Shown here one piece after another: positions 10,646 to 23,800 of a DNA stretch of 64,000 bases. The DNA is from Nymphaea colorata (lineage: Eukaryota; Streptophyta; Magnoliopsida; Nymphaeales; Nymphaeaceae), in NCBI RefSeq assembly GCF_008831285.2, contig NC_045139.1, forward strand, positions 19,422,892 to 19,486,891, in the 5' to 3' direction. A program made the translations under genes and the position numbers. Within the stretch, counting starts at the first letter, position 1. Each line of letters starts with the position of its first letter. The notes beneath the pieces are model-generated. The model worked only from the letters and a program-made list of their open reading frames with translations, did not search any database and was not told where the DNA came from.

Positions 10646-13083
10646 ATTCTCATGTGACCGAGTTGCAATGTGATGACATACTTTTGTGGCATGTGAGAGA
10701 TTGTTGCAATTGTCTACAATCCGGATGTTGAATTGGTTAGCCACCTAACCCTCTTCAAGTGTGGTTACTGACAATAGGTTGACTTCTAGGTTCAACCCAA
10801 ATGGGACCAAGAGGATGATCACTTAGATTGAAGTGGTATCATTAAATTCATGCCTCAAGAGGCTGTTTGTGTATCCTAACTTTTTGACAGCCTGCTGTTG
10901 CTGCTGTAACAGGAGGAAGAGAAAAAAAAATTGAGGCTAAAAAATCTGAAATTCATTTGATTAGTGGGAATTTATGCAACTTTTGATTTGCTTGGTATGC
11001 ATTTTCAGTCAACCTTGTTACTTAGACGCTGCCCCGTTTTTTTAGGAAAAAAAAACACGAATAATTAGTTTAACTGATAAGTTCTAGGCTTATGATGATT
11101 GGTCATGGTTGTCTGTTGGAATTTTTGAGGTATTGCTCATTTAAGTCAGACACAAGTGGTTGGCATAGCGGGGTGGCGAATTTATTGCAGGTGTTCATCC
11201 TGGGTTATACAGGTACAGTAGGGTTGTAGCGTTCTACTTCTCCATAGCCTTCATGTCTGGGTTTAATTCGGGTTGAAATTTTCTAGGTCATTAATGCAGT
11301 CTCTAACCTACAAGCCAGATATTATTCACTGATAACGTTCACTGGTTTACAAATTTGGTTGTAGTTTTTGTGGGAAATATCATATTTCGTAAGTTGGTTG
11401 TAGCTTTTGTGGGAAATATCATATTTCTTAATGCTACTTCATGCTGCAGCATGACCATTTGAAGATATCTGACTTGAATCCTTGACAAACATTGAGTTTT
11501 TCATGGTGGGGGCAAGATTCGAGATCTGTTGTTTGAATGCCTCAAGATATGAAACCTGTAGTTTGAACACCTCAGATGTGGGCGGTTGCCCCTTCGGAAA
11601 GGACATGAATGTCGTGCCGAACTCTCAGGACTTGAAGAAGAGAATGAGGTGTTCATTCTTAGCTCTTTTTAGACACAGCTTCAAAGATAACTGAGTTTCT
11701 ACTGGTTTGCGGTTCAAGCTGGCTGGAAGGCGCTTAAGTGGGCTGAGCTCAAAGGTGCTTCTTCTCCGAGACATGCCATTTATGGGTGTGTAATCCATGA
11801 CAGGCATTGGGCCAAATCCAGAGGCTCTGGCATGTTGGTAGTTTATTTTTAATGAATATTAATTTTATCATCTTTATAAAAATGTTAGGATACTAATCCA
11901 TCGATCTCCCCCCTTTGTGACTTCCGAATACATTTGGAACTTGAATGTCAAATTCGAATACTCACACTCGAAATGTTGAATTCTTCGAGTAATCGATCAG
12001 CTTTCTCTAATATCTCAGGATTTTACAAAATAAAGTAAAATATAGTTAAAAATCGGACATTTTGTGAGGTGGGTCTGCAGTTGCCTGGAACTTGGATATT
12101 GAGTTGGTCACTAACAAAAAAGTAACGGGTAACTTTTACAAAGTACAGCCGCTAAACTGCAATCAGAAATCGACCGGATGTTGACGATGGTGTCATTGAT
12201 AAGGTCCACAAGGGAAAAAGCTAAAAACTTCAGACTTAATGTCGTTTTAAGGAAATCTATTTTCAATACAAAATCAAACTTCGGTCATCCCAAGACAAAC
12301 ATTAATTCTGTTCTCAATTAATGGCCCAACTGGTTGGCAGGCTGCCATTTATTTTGGTCCTTGTTTCCTTGACCTGTCAAATATTCCTGTTTATTTTATC
12401 CTGTTTTCTGCAAATAATGTCCTCGGGAGTCTGCAACAACGCTTGACGGGACCGCACCTTTCCCCGATCAGGAGAGTCCGGAAGGACCAGATCCGAGTAT
12501 CGGAGTCGAGCATCAGATTGTCAGATCATATATTTGGATATGACGTTTCTTCATGTAAGCTGAGCTATTTAAAAACTATACAAACACCGAAAAAAATACA
12601 AAGCAGAGACTCGATACGCAGATCCACATTTAAATAGATAAAAAATCTAACACAAGATTTTTAATCTGCCGTGCATCGTTTTATCAGATCAGTTAAGCTT
12701 TCCTTAAGCATGTAACCATCAAACAAATTGAAGTGACAACATTATAATACCATTTTAAATAAAGCTCCCCACCCATTTTGAAGATATTCTCTCCCATTGT
12801 TCCACAAGATGCAGCCATCATGACCTGCATTTGCGTGATTCTTTATCCATACGCAGTTGCAGTTGGATATTAACGTCCAAACTCAAGCTCGATAGGACAT
12901 TCATGACCAAACTAAAAGAGAAAATTGACTTGTAAGCAAAGGAAACCTACCATTCAATAGCGGTGACAATTTTAAATAGCCATACGAAGATATTATCTTG
13001 CAAACAAAATCCATGTATTCAACGAAAAGTACATAAAAGGTTTTCCTGTATGTTTCCTGTATGTATATTCACTTTATCACTGT
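10646..13083. other. Intergenic region between the RRP43 and ARID-HMG genes
   Basis: The two genes are convergent, so this holds two 3' ends. A 34-base segment starting TTGGTTGTAG occurs at 11355-11388 and again at 11394-11427. GATC-rich words near 12440-12560 (CAGATCCGAGTATCGGAGTC) resemble the repeat near 1000-1560. I see no other gene. Confidence 0.6.
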
Positions 13084-15632
13084 TTACTCTTTCTCATCCA
13101 CAGTACCCACAGTGGCAACATCAGGTGGTAAACTAACAGCACTTGTTCCAACAGCTGCTTGATCTGGCACTAAACAAGACGATACAGCAGACAGTCTTCT
13201 TCTTTGCCTCCTCTCGCTCATCCCTTCATTTGGCTGTAATAACTTCAACCTTTCCCTGTATTCCTGCATTTCATTCTTGTATCTCTCCTTGTCTTTCAAC
13301 CCACAGGCTTGGTAAACCTGCAGAATAGATACTCGGATCTGAAAAAAAAAACATGGACCAAACAAGAATTTAAAAGCATTTTGGCTCCCCACTACTACTT
13401 CATCCTTCCTGAAGGATAACAACTCGTGGTGTCTGGCGACTCTCATGATGGCTAACATATACTATCATACTGAAAAACATAAATCAAACTGGTTATGTTT
13501 TTAGTGACTAACTTATCGTGTGAAAGACCTTATGGTTCCTTTGGAAACCACACGAGAAAGAAGCATAGAGGAAATCATCACCGGTATGTAACACAGAAGG
13601 AAATAACTCAAGCATGAAAAACATACAAGAAGGTGTTGTGCTGCTACACTAATCGTACTATTCTTAACTCGGGGAGATATCATATTTCGTATAGAACTCT
13701 CAGATGTTCTAATCAACGTAACGCCTATGTTCATCTACATACTGTTAACTGGTCTCGAACTTATGTCACATACATCTGATGGGAGTATGATAAGGACAAT
13801 AATACGCGGTATTATCCCTAATACAAATAAAAACTCACAGCACAGTGAAGCCGAGTAATGTAACCTTAGTTGAAATACTTTCAAAGTTTGAAGCATTTCA
13901 ACTAAGATTATCCTAGTTGGCTTCACTTCAAAGACGGTTGCGAATTGCGATCAAGAGCTCCACATAATGATCCATACTAAACGATTGAAGAGGCAACGTT
14001 TTAGTAAACGACGAATTTCAAAAGGAAAAACACGAAACTACATATCAAACATTGAAAAAAAACTAACAAAAGAAAACACGCGCGGGTAAAACAAGATACT
14101 CAACAGGGGAATGGGTCATTTTATCAACTAAAGGTTACGGCTTCTGAGATGGTTGACACTAGAACCACGCTATCTCCACACCGAAATATCATACACAGGG
14201 AAGTTTTAGGCTACTGCAAGATCAAATCGTACTAGAAAGAGAAGAATGCAGTTTACCATCCTCTCCTCATCAGTGAGCTTGTTCCAGGATTCCCCAATCA
14301 TCTTGCTGAACTCACGCTCTCTTTGCGGATACAGTAACTTAAGTTTGGAGTGCTTCTCAGCGAAGAAGAAATTATAGGCACTCCTATTAGGTTTGGGGTG
14401 ATTGGGATCCCTCCTCCTCCCTTTCCTTCGCCGGCGAAGCCGACCGGCTGCCATGATGCCACTAGCGCTCCCACCATTGTCCTCCGATCTCCCCGGATGA
14501 TAAAGCACTCCATGAAGAACTTCTGAACCAAGTTTCACACTCACCAAATACCCATGGTCAAACTTTCCATCTATGATCCCCACAACAGTAGAATTCAGTG
14601 GTGCTACAACAGAAAAACGATTGGATATCAGATAAATGAAAGAAGAAAAAGAAACAGAAGCTTAAAATAAGTGATCCGGTGAATGGTCACCTCCTATTTG
14701 CAGACCGGTCTTGCTTCTTCTCCTTCTCTTGCTTATTTGTATTTCTTCTTCTTGCTGTTGGTCCTGTGATTGTCTCGTAGGTGTCGTGACAGACTCTGAA
14801 GCTAAGATGTTTGCAGGCCGGCATGATGGGCTTTTAACAGACAAAGAAGCTGAAGGAAGATACAAAAGGTATAAAGTAAAACAACAGAGAGAGAGAGAGA
14901 GAGAGAGAGGTTGTGCATGTGTAGAGAAAGGAGACAAAAACCATGACAGGATTAATAAAAACCAGACAGAGTTCGTTCACTTGAGCATTTTACCTGCAGC
15001 AGGTGGAACTAAAGGTCCCCCCCTCTTGAAAAAGTAAACTTGCTCATAATGATGAAGCAAAGTAATGTAATACTTTCTCAACACGAAGGAAGCGCTTGTG
15101 GTTGTAGGTGGAAATTTAAAAACAGCAATCACCTCCTTCCACTTCCTGTCTGCAACAACCTAAAAAATGGAAACCAAATGCATAAAATACCAAATATAGA
15201 AAACGAAAGGAAGAAAATAATGGTAATATATATTCAGCATTGCCATTCAAATAGAACTTCAAAGAACATAAGCAGAAGGCATGAGCAAGGCAATTAAACC
15301 TTTTCCAAACCACCTCTCCGCGTCACTTCCACATAAAGAAGATGCAAATCCAGCTCCTTCCCTCCAATGACCGGAATCCTTCCAATAAAAACGATAAGTC
15401 TCTAATATGTTCATCTGCACTCTTTCAGTAGAGTGTGTCTGTGGGACCAATATACTTACATGAACCTCGTGCCAAGGGTAGAATGAAACTTCTTCAGCGT
15501 GTCCATGAAACCCACGGGATCCTTGAGTACATCTTCATGTGAGGCAAGAGAACAAGGATAAACCTTCTCATCCTTCGAAGTTTCCGACTTCTTTTCCAGT
15601 GGGGAGTGCACATCCTCTTTGCCGTCCACCAT
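13084..15632 (-). CDS. ARID plus HMG-box DNA-binding protein (HMGB9/HMGB15 type), six exons
   Basis: This encodes a nuclear architectural or transcription-associated protein with the plant-specific ARID/HMG combination, which binds AT-rich DNA. Exons on the minus strand: 15632-15460, 15378-15300, 15159-14994, 14849-14691, 14603-14257 and 13317-13084, all GT-AG and in phase, giving 385 residues. The ARID domain spans about residues 36-128 (DPVGFMDTLKKFHSTLGTRF, then DLHLLYVEVTRRGGLEKV, then LLHHYEQVYF). The conserved linker block VVGIIDGKFDHGYLVSVKLG lies near 199-218. A basic stretch RLRRRRKGRRR (about 247-257) precedes the HMG box at about 258-333 (PKPNRSAYNFFF, SKMIGESWNKLTDEER, KDKERYKNEM). 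The ATG at 15632 has context ACCATGG; the frame extends upstream only through a GTG. Arabidopsis relatives are HMGB9, 10, 11 and 15; I do not assign which orthologue. Confidence 0.93.
14888..14909. repeat. (GA)n microsatellite in an ARID-HMG intron
   Basis: A short GA dinucleotide run in the intron between exons 3 and 4. Read on the gene's own strand it is CT-rich and lies just upstream of the exon 4 acceptor. Confidence 0.8.
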
Positions 15633-18600
15633 GGTCCCAAGAATTTCCGACTGCCCAAATGACCAAATCCTAAAAACCACAAAGTAGAGAGAGAGGAAGA
15701 GAGAGAGAGAGATAAGAAGGTAAGGTCACCAACCAGACCTGGGACTTCCCTGTAATCGCTCATAAAAGCAAGATAAAAGGTACAGTATTTTATTTTACGC
15801 ATATAAAAGCACCGGGGTTGAGTGCTGCTAAGGAAAACCATCATGGTTATGATGGACGCGTGGAAGTTAAACGGCTAGATTATACTGCTTTATCTTTATA
15901 AATTTTTTTTTTTCATTTCACGGCTGGTTAGAGAGAGACAGAGGTGTGCTATTACTGAGGAAGGGCGGGTTTTTTGGCGAGACATGCAATAAACATAATT
16001 GCTGTTGCAGAATGTCAGCAGCTTCTGATTCTGCTCTCACTTGGGAAGTCGGTACGCTAGCTTTTCTCACTGCAGGCCTACATACAATCTCTCCCTCCGG
16101 CTCTCTCTCTCTCTCTCTCTCTAGTTTTTCTTTCTCTCGATTGTTTGCCTCTCTCTCTTCATTCTCTTCCTTTTTTATTATGAGACCGTATCACGTATCG
16201 TATCTTGGCCGTACGAATTCAGATCAACACCACCGCCTGCGCCACCTTTGACCTGCTGTGCAGCGGCCATGCAGAAAAGCAAGGGTCAGGCTCAGGCGCT
16301 CTCTCTCCATCTCTATCTCTCCCTCACGCTTTCCAAGCAAAGCACAGGGCACCCTCTTTCTCCCTTCGCTTCTTCCATTAATGAGTTATAGATAGCTCAC
16401 CTACTTCCCTATTTCCCTCTCAGCTGCCAGCTCTCCTAGGTAGCCTCTGCCGAGCCTAGGCTCGAGCTGCTCGGTCTGGACTCATGCGTCGCATCAAACC
16501 CCGCCATCACAGGCACTTGTTTCATGCCTTTGCCGAGTACTGCCGTTGATTTATCAATATTCTTCTGCGTGATTGCATTTATTTAACGCGAAGAAGTCAT
16601 GATGCTTATGGTGGAAAAATTGAACATCTTTTCGAGCTTGGTGTTGGTGTCTGAGAAAGAAGGTAAGACGGGGGAAAATTTGCTCCCACTTGCAGGGGGC
16701 TTGCTTTAAGCACACTCGTCGCAGAAATTTTCTTTTAATCGCATGTTTCTTCAACTTTATACGTACCCGTCTTCTTCTCCGGCGAAATGGGTACATTTTC
16801 GTAGGAATTCACCTTTTAGAGTTCTGTAAAATCTGCTCTTCTGGGAGATAATATTAGAAAATTAGTTGCATATCCTGTGCAGTTGAACGTATGATCTTAC
16901 ACAAAAAGAGGATAAAGAATAAGGTAAAAGGAAAACTAGCTGGAAAAGTTTGATGGTATCAGAAAAGTTTTACTGACAGTTTAAAATGTTTCACAAAAAT
17001 AGTTGAAGGAGTTACTTATAATTTTCACTCATTGTCCTGTAAACTAAGTTAATGTTTTCAAGCAAAGGTTAAGTTACCGACGGCATGGGCATGGGGGCCG
17101 GCCGTCCAGGTTCAGCCCGATACTCAATACCCAAGTTCACCGTGTCTCGAATCAATTAAAATAAAAAATATTTTTAAATATAAATGAAAAATTTTAAATA
17201 TACTTCAATTATCAGATTTTGTTTTCAAAATCAGGTTTTAAAAATATTTTAGCTGCCATTAAAGTTAGGTTAAACAAAACTAGTTTCGACAAAGTCAGGT
17301 TATGCAAAAGACAGCAAAAAGCATAATCTCCCTCAATTTATTGTTAGAAACTGAGTTTTGGGTGTGCTACTCAAAAAAAACAAAACATATTTATAAAACT
17401 CATAAAAAAGTTTTTGAGGGAGGCAGATGAATGTGTCATCCAAACGAGCCCAGATAGTATGTTATTTTTAATGAAAAGAAAAAAGTACTTTCCTTAACTT
17501 AATTTATTTTCCCGCAACAACCCTGCTGGGATCGAGGCCCTACTTTTATTCCAACACAACTATACGACTTAACTTCTATAGTTCTATTTACTTCACATAA
17601 TAACATTAACATAAGAATCATAAATAAATTTGTGATTATCTTCTTAAAAGTCGCGCACTTAGATGGAGCAACCAATGGACATTTTCGGCGTGCAAGACTT
17701 CTCCAGGGCTTTACAATGACGAAAACCTTCTTAATAAATGCATTCTTCTTGAGACTGTCCAAGAATTTGAAAGAAAATAGCATTACTCACATGAATGCAG
17801 TTCCTATCGAAACCTTCCTTACCTCCTAAATTTTTGGTCTTCTTCCCAATTGGTACTTGGAGGAGATTGTTCCGTAAAATTGTGATTTAACACGTAATTT
17901 AACCAGATATAAGGATTTCAACGATTTTCCTTTTTTTGACCTACACATTTTTTCCCGCCTTAATGGAGTTTAAAACTGACCATGGAATGCATAATAGCGT
18001 TGTTCAGTTATCCCTGCACAATATGAGTTGAAGAGTTTAAGTAATGACGTGCAAATTGTCCTGCCAACCAAATCGGTGGAGCTGCCAGTTATATATGAAT
18101 TGGTTAAAAATATAAATAACTAGTTGGACAGGCGGCTATACAGAAGCCACGTATCATCTCATGAGTGATGTTTTTTTGGACTGTAAAAAAGTGGGATCGT
18201 GACAGTCAAATTGAAAGAGGTACCATCAGGAGCGGAGCCAGGATTTTCTTTAGGGGCGGGCCGACAGTCCAACCTTTGGATTCGAGTAAAGTCAAACTGA
18301 ATTCAAATCTAAAAAATACATGGCGCAATTAAAATTTTTTATTTTTTTCAATATAATTTTTTTTTTCATTAGCCAGTGTGGGGCCATGGCCTAGGCCCTC
18401 CCCTCCCTCTGCCCCTGGGTACCATATTCCACCCAGGTCCTAATGCAATCCAAAACCCCAAAGGTAGGGAGAACTGCGAGATTTTCGTGTCTTCTTCATG
18501 CCATAAGCTGTTAACCTTCTACTCACCTAAAATAATCAACCATTTCAAAATATCATGTAAGCCTGATTTAATATGAGGAAGAGAAGAATCTAATATTGAA

Positions 18601-19715
18601 TCTATTGATATCATATCTAAAGGATCAAACAACAAATTAGATCAAAGGTAATTAGAAACCCTTAGCTTGGTTTATGGCTAAATAATAATTGGAAATGCAT
18701 CACACACCCAACCACAGGCAGGGTATTGGGCTAGTGGTAGCTGCAGATCCCTTGCCAGGAAGTTGAACAACTCACATTTAAGGGATCACCAAGGGGGTTG
18801 GTGCATCGTCCAAGGCGGGGGCTGGTAGGTGGTCACTCTCATTTTCGATCTCTCGTGGTGTCAATTCTCTGTGCTGCAAAAAAAGGGAGCACTGATATGC
18901 AAATAGTGCATAGTGAGAAAGCCTCCTCATGACACCACACCTTAAGAGAATGTTTTGGTCTTCACTCAAGAGTGGAATTAGCCTCTTGCTCACCCAAAAA
19001 CTCACATTCAAGGGGTTTGTGGTTCGGAATCATGGTTGCTATCATGTTCTAGTGCATGGGCTTGGAGAACACTTGAGTTGAAAAGTGTGCCATAAATATA
19101 CTTAAGCCCCAAAACAAGCTAAAACCTTGAAAATATAAGAATATAACTTTAAAGGTTTTATACCCAAGGCATTTTCCCCCAAGTGAACATTAAGCAATTC
19201 ACACTAGGGTTCTTAATTTTGGATTTCACATTGACCGCAGAGCACTTTGGAGAGTTCTGGCAGCACATTAAGATACTGCAGGGAGGATGAGATCAACGCC
19301 TTGAAGAAGTAAGCCCATATTTTTATTTCGTTCTAGTCTGTAAACCGTGAAGATGTCTCCGATCCGTCTGGTGATCAAATTTTACACCATCCACTTGGTC
19401 GGATTTCAACATACCAATAAGCTGGCTTTGCCTGACCGAAATCCCAACCAACCAATCAACGGCAGGCTGAGTTGTCTGAGTTCAACCAAGCGACAGCTTG
19501 GTCAAGCTGAAAGTGAAGTTTAGGTGGCTTAAGCCGCCAGGTTTATCTAGTCCTAGATTGAGCGTATAAAATTTATTGTACTCTTATTCCTAATCCATGC
19601 TTATGATCCATTGATCCATAACGTGAGTCGAGTGTCTATTTACTTCTACAGAGTGACATAACGTATATGTCTTTATATATTTTATTTGAGTAAAGGTTCC
19701 GACTACCGACTATTT
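15633..19715. other. Intergenic region upstream of the ARID-HMG gene
   Basis: Bases 15633-15850 are GA/CT-rich and are probably the promoter and leader of the minus-strand gene. A second CT-rich block occupies 16080-16400 with a (CT)n run near 16099-16122. Bases 16440-16480 contain the palindromic GAGCCTAGGCTC. From 16.8 to 18.2 kb I see nothing definable. A dispersed repeat copy is at 18229-18420 (own entry). A 15-base word, AACTCACATT plus a variable tail, occurs near 18770 and again near 19002. Confidence 0.5.
18229..18420 (+). repeat. Dispersed 'GGAGCCAGGATTT' repeat, copy 1
   Basis: The copy starts GGAGCGGAGCCAGGATTTTC, has an AT-rich middle, and ends GGCCTAGGCCCTCCCCTCCC then CTGCCCCTGG. 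The ends resemble inverted GC-rich termini around an AT core, as in a common plant non-autonomous repeat. Three other likely copies lie at about 50672-50838, 52905-53100 and 55262-55440. Confidence 0.6.
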
Positions 19716-20003
19716 TTATTTATTCAATAAATTTGATTGATTGATACGAGTTGATTTTCTGTTACGATAGATCGAAGAAACAATAGCTGGTCCAATAGCT
19801 GCTTCGGCGGCTGCAATAGCGATAACAAAGATCGAGAAAACGTCTCCCTTTAATTGGCGACTATCAAATAAATCAGAAAATGTTATGAGATTCATATTAA
19901 CAGCATTCAGTATAAGTTCAAGACACATAAGTGCTCTAACCATGTTTCGACTTGTGATCAATCCATAGATACCAATAGAAAATAAATAGGCACTCAAAAC
20001 AAG
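19716..20003 (-). pseudogene. ndhE: Chloroplast ndhE fragment in the nuclear genome (NUPT)
   Basis: The minus strand encodes the plastid NDH complex subunit 4L almost entire: [20 protein letters not shown], then [20 protein letters not shown], then [13 protein letters not shown], ending INQSNLLNK and a stop at 19716. The native protein has about 101 residues. Here the first few codons, with the start, are replaced by unrelated sequence at about 20003. The frame is otherwise open, which argues for a fairly recent transfer. Without plastid NDH partners, an N-terminus or a transit peptide, a working product is unlikely. Where the plastid homology ends on the left I cannot tell. Confidence 0.92.
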
Positions 20004-20814
20004 GAACCTGAAAAGCCAGATGCAACAACGACAATGCAACCTTGACCATAGTTTCTTGGTGAATGTTTGCTGTTATTATAAATATAATTGTCAAAAGCAT
20101 CTTACCATGTCAAAATTTTCAGAAAGCCAGACCTCTGGCACCAAATCTGATCCAGGTCCCAAGTCTAAGAGCGCCAAGCAACGCAACGCTCTCATCATAA
20201 TATTCATGAAAATTTCGTGTTTTGGATTAACTAGACCTACACCGGGACTTATATGTGTGTTTGTGTGTGTGTCAGCCTTCTGGAGCCGTCTTACACAAAG
20301 GTTGTCGGATCAACAGGAGAAATGCAACGGTGAGAGAAACTTCTCATCAGAATCTGAAGTAATTAACACAGACATGTTAAATATCGGCAGCATAAAGCAG
20401 TAGATCGTAAAGCAATGTTGGAAGCAACAAAGTTGTAAATGGCCAAATTAGCATTCACAATGGGGATATGATCTCAATACTTGTACAAGCCAAGAATGGC
20501 AGCGCTTAAACTTAAGTCTAGTGTTCTAGCACTCAGGAAATCGTGCCAAACAATTCTTACCCAGTGTCAATGTAGGTGAGTGGAATGAAATGTAATGATG
20601 AATCGGTAAGCAGTTTCTCTGATCCTGCCAAGTTATTATGACGAAAAGTATCAGAGAATACAGATTAATCGTGTGCAGACTCTTGCTCCACTTCTGTTGC
20701 ATTAATACTTCATCTTAACCGCTCCTTTTTTCTTGTTCTTAATGATTCTGCACCTTGCTTTGTTCTCCACAACAGAAATGAATTGATGTGGGGAATGCTC
20801 AATTCCATCATCAC
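20004..20814. other. Intergenic stretch between the ndhE fragment and the next gene
   Basis: A short GT-rich tract lies near 20250-20275. I see no gene. The last few hundred bases are likely the 3' UTR of the minus-strand gene ending at 20815. Confidence 0.5.
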
Positions 20815-23800
20815 TTAATCAGCCATTTTTGAATCAGCACCATGTTCATTGTCATTAGACCTTTTACCAGCAGATCCTGCTTTCAGACCCAAATTCAAGT
20901 CCAAGCTTGTCTCGCTCACTTCCCTTTTTACTGAAGAGTCCTCAGCTGCCTGAGTATCAGAAAAACAAGATAAGGGAAGGGAATTAACTTGTTGCAAATG
21001 TCTCTGCTACATGAAAGAGTACAAAACTCAAAAGAAATTAACTTGTTTGAACATGTCAGCAACAAAAAGGGAGAATCTGCCCATAAACGAGAATGGTGAG
21101 AGGATCTGGGCTGTAAAGAAGCTCCTAACCCTACGACTGGCTGTTTGATCTTGCTTCCTACAATAGGCACCAGACATGCAGTTGGTGCAGCTCAGTTTCA
21201 TCCACAATTTTCAGCAATAATGATCCAAAAGGAAAGGAATTGAAGATGGACACCATGCAGACATTCAAGCCACAGCAAATGCCTCAGAACATCAGAACAT
21301 CTCTCAGCAAAAATGGACTGTCATGGTTGTTCACATTAGCTTATCCCCTGAACTAGGTAAGTACAAAGTACAAACATATATTTTATACACAAGGAACAAA
21401 GAAGGTTTTCCACATCCGAACTTTAAGACAGGGCAGCATATTTTTACTTGACAGGCCTTGCGAAAGTCAGCAGCCACAAGTTTGAACTCCTGGATGGATA
21501 TCTCCCAATTCCGGGAAAAAGAAAAAAAAAAGTTAAAAACCTAATATGCTTATGAAGAGCAAGGTGTAGTCACAAAGCAGCTATCAGCGGCCAAAACCTG
21601 AACCATGGACAAGGAACATGTCAAAAGAAACAAGAGAGTCCAACTTAAACATGTAAAGACAATCTAACAGGGTTATCTAATTGACACCCAAGACATAGAA
21701 GAAGACTAATATGAACATCAAATAGAAATCAAAATACTCCTGACATAGTTGAAGTGTACACTACGCCTCTTATTGGAATAGAGAATGACAAGAAAAGAGC
21801 ACATTTCTAGCAACTCGCCTTGATTATTAGATCCAGTACATCTTGCCAACGACTTGTCAGGTATGTTGTTAAATGTGCTAGGTGGATCTAGGGAATGGAC
21901 CACCCAAAGTGTCTAGTCGTGTCCCAGCTGAAGGCCTAGGTGGGCCAGAAAAATTAAAAATGAACAGACACTGAACATAATTTTCAGAAATATTCATGTT
22001 CACTACAATTTTTTGCAATTTAAGAAATGAGTTGCATATATTTAAATACAATATTCAATATCATTTACTTATATTCAGAGTACTTGTCAACAATAAAATT
22101 TAAGAACAAGGCAGGCCAGGCATACTGCCCACGCCCTATGCAGAAAGCCATATTGCCTGCCTGCCAAGTGCCCAGGGTGCAAGACTGGGCATACCTTTGA
22201 CTAGAAAGCTTGTTGGCAAAACAAACCTTCATTGGGGGAATTTACATACTTCATTTAAATATAACTAACAGGATGGTTTTGGAATGTCAATGGTCCACTA
22301 CAATCTAGAGATGCTGAATGGTTCATGTATTCAACTAGACCGCTGCAGCCCAGAGTTAGAACAAAATTCTTCCAACAAATTCTAGCGTAGAAGCCACTCC
22401 TAAACAGGCCCTTACACATTTAGCGTTGCTGCTCAAGATAATGCCTACAATGGAATGATATCATTTATTCAATAGTTATGGTGCCTAAATTCATCACTAG
22501 GAGGCTCTTTGAGCATGGCTGATTGCTTCCTGCAATCAAAGAGGCCATCAATCCAGCAAAAGATGCCAATACTATTTATAGAGAAATGGTTTTGAAGCCC
22601 TTAGGTCAAACAAACTTGACCTGAGTATTTGTAATGTCTCATCCGCCATAATGCCCATGTTATGGTTGCTCAATTGCTTAACAAATCGCATCTGTAACTA
22701 AGTTGAAACAGAAGAAAGAGAAAGGAACTTATGTTCCTGTGTTGGAAGTCATGCAAGGTAAAAAGTGTGCAGACCATTGTCTTGAACCACTTTGATGAAA
22801 TGCATTTGAATTCAGAAGCCTCTTTGTAAAATGTCAGATATATGAATGATTGGAGGATGGTTTTGTATCCAAGAAATTCATAATGAACGGTGCCCATCTC
22901 CAACTGGAACTAGTTCGTACCTTCGATCCTTCACCCTTTTTGGTGTAGAATTTCAGTTCGCCATTACAGTTGACATCCAAGCCATGTTCCAATTTGGTAC
23001 CTCAAGGTTGCATATCCCTCGATGGGAATAGTTTGTAATATCATATACATAGGATTTTTTTGAGAATAGTCACATCCAACGAAAGTTGTAAAGAATGATG
23101 CCTGAATCGATTTATGCCTAATTATTACTTATATCCTGCTTTCTGTTTCTCTAGATGCCAAGTTGAAATATCACTTTTGGGCCAGGTTTTCTATATTATC
23201 CACTAGAGCATTAAAGCTACCATGATGAGGTAATGAACAACTTAAAATGGAAGTTGTTTATATGTAGGAGTCAAGAATAACAAGTAAACAAAACAAAACC
23301 TAGGCACCATTTCCTTTTTTGCGCCCCCATGTCCCTCCACCATTTAAGGATTTTATGAAGCCAATTAAAGAAAGAAAAATAGGCAGGTCCATTATCTTCT
23401 TAATGGAGACAGCTTGGCCTTTACCAATCCCCTTGAGAATTACTCCCTTGGTCCCTACCTTGTCCATGTTATTTTGTTTTATTATATGCCACTTTCAGTT
23501 GCATGTTGACTTATATTTCTTTACGTATGAATCATCCTTAATTGGACAACAAGACAAGGGGATGAAAAAACATCAATCAAGCAAAACAAAGCATGGGAAT
23601 GCCTGCTGACGTTCATTGAGAAATTATTTCTTCAAGATCATTTCTCACTGGAGATGAAACACCTATATCATGATTGAATTTATCCATATGAAAGAGAATT
23701 CACAAAGAAACTTGGTAAAGAAAAAGGTCACTTGGATGTGAATTATCGAACTTTTGACCATTTAAGCAGTTCTGCAGAATATTAAATTCACATCAAGTAG

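Noticed and set aside
18770..19018. Word AACTCACATT plus AAGGG repeated about 230 bases apart
   Set aside because: It could be an insertion's target duplication, but the copies differ and the DNA between has no element features.
23319..23609. Frame of 96 codons near a word resembling Stowaway MITE ends
   Set aside because: The ACTCCCTTGGTCCCTACC word is not paired with an inverted copy at a sensible distance, and the frame matches nothing known.
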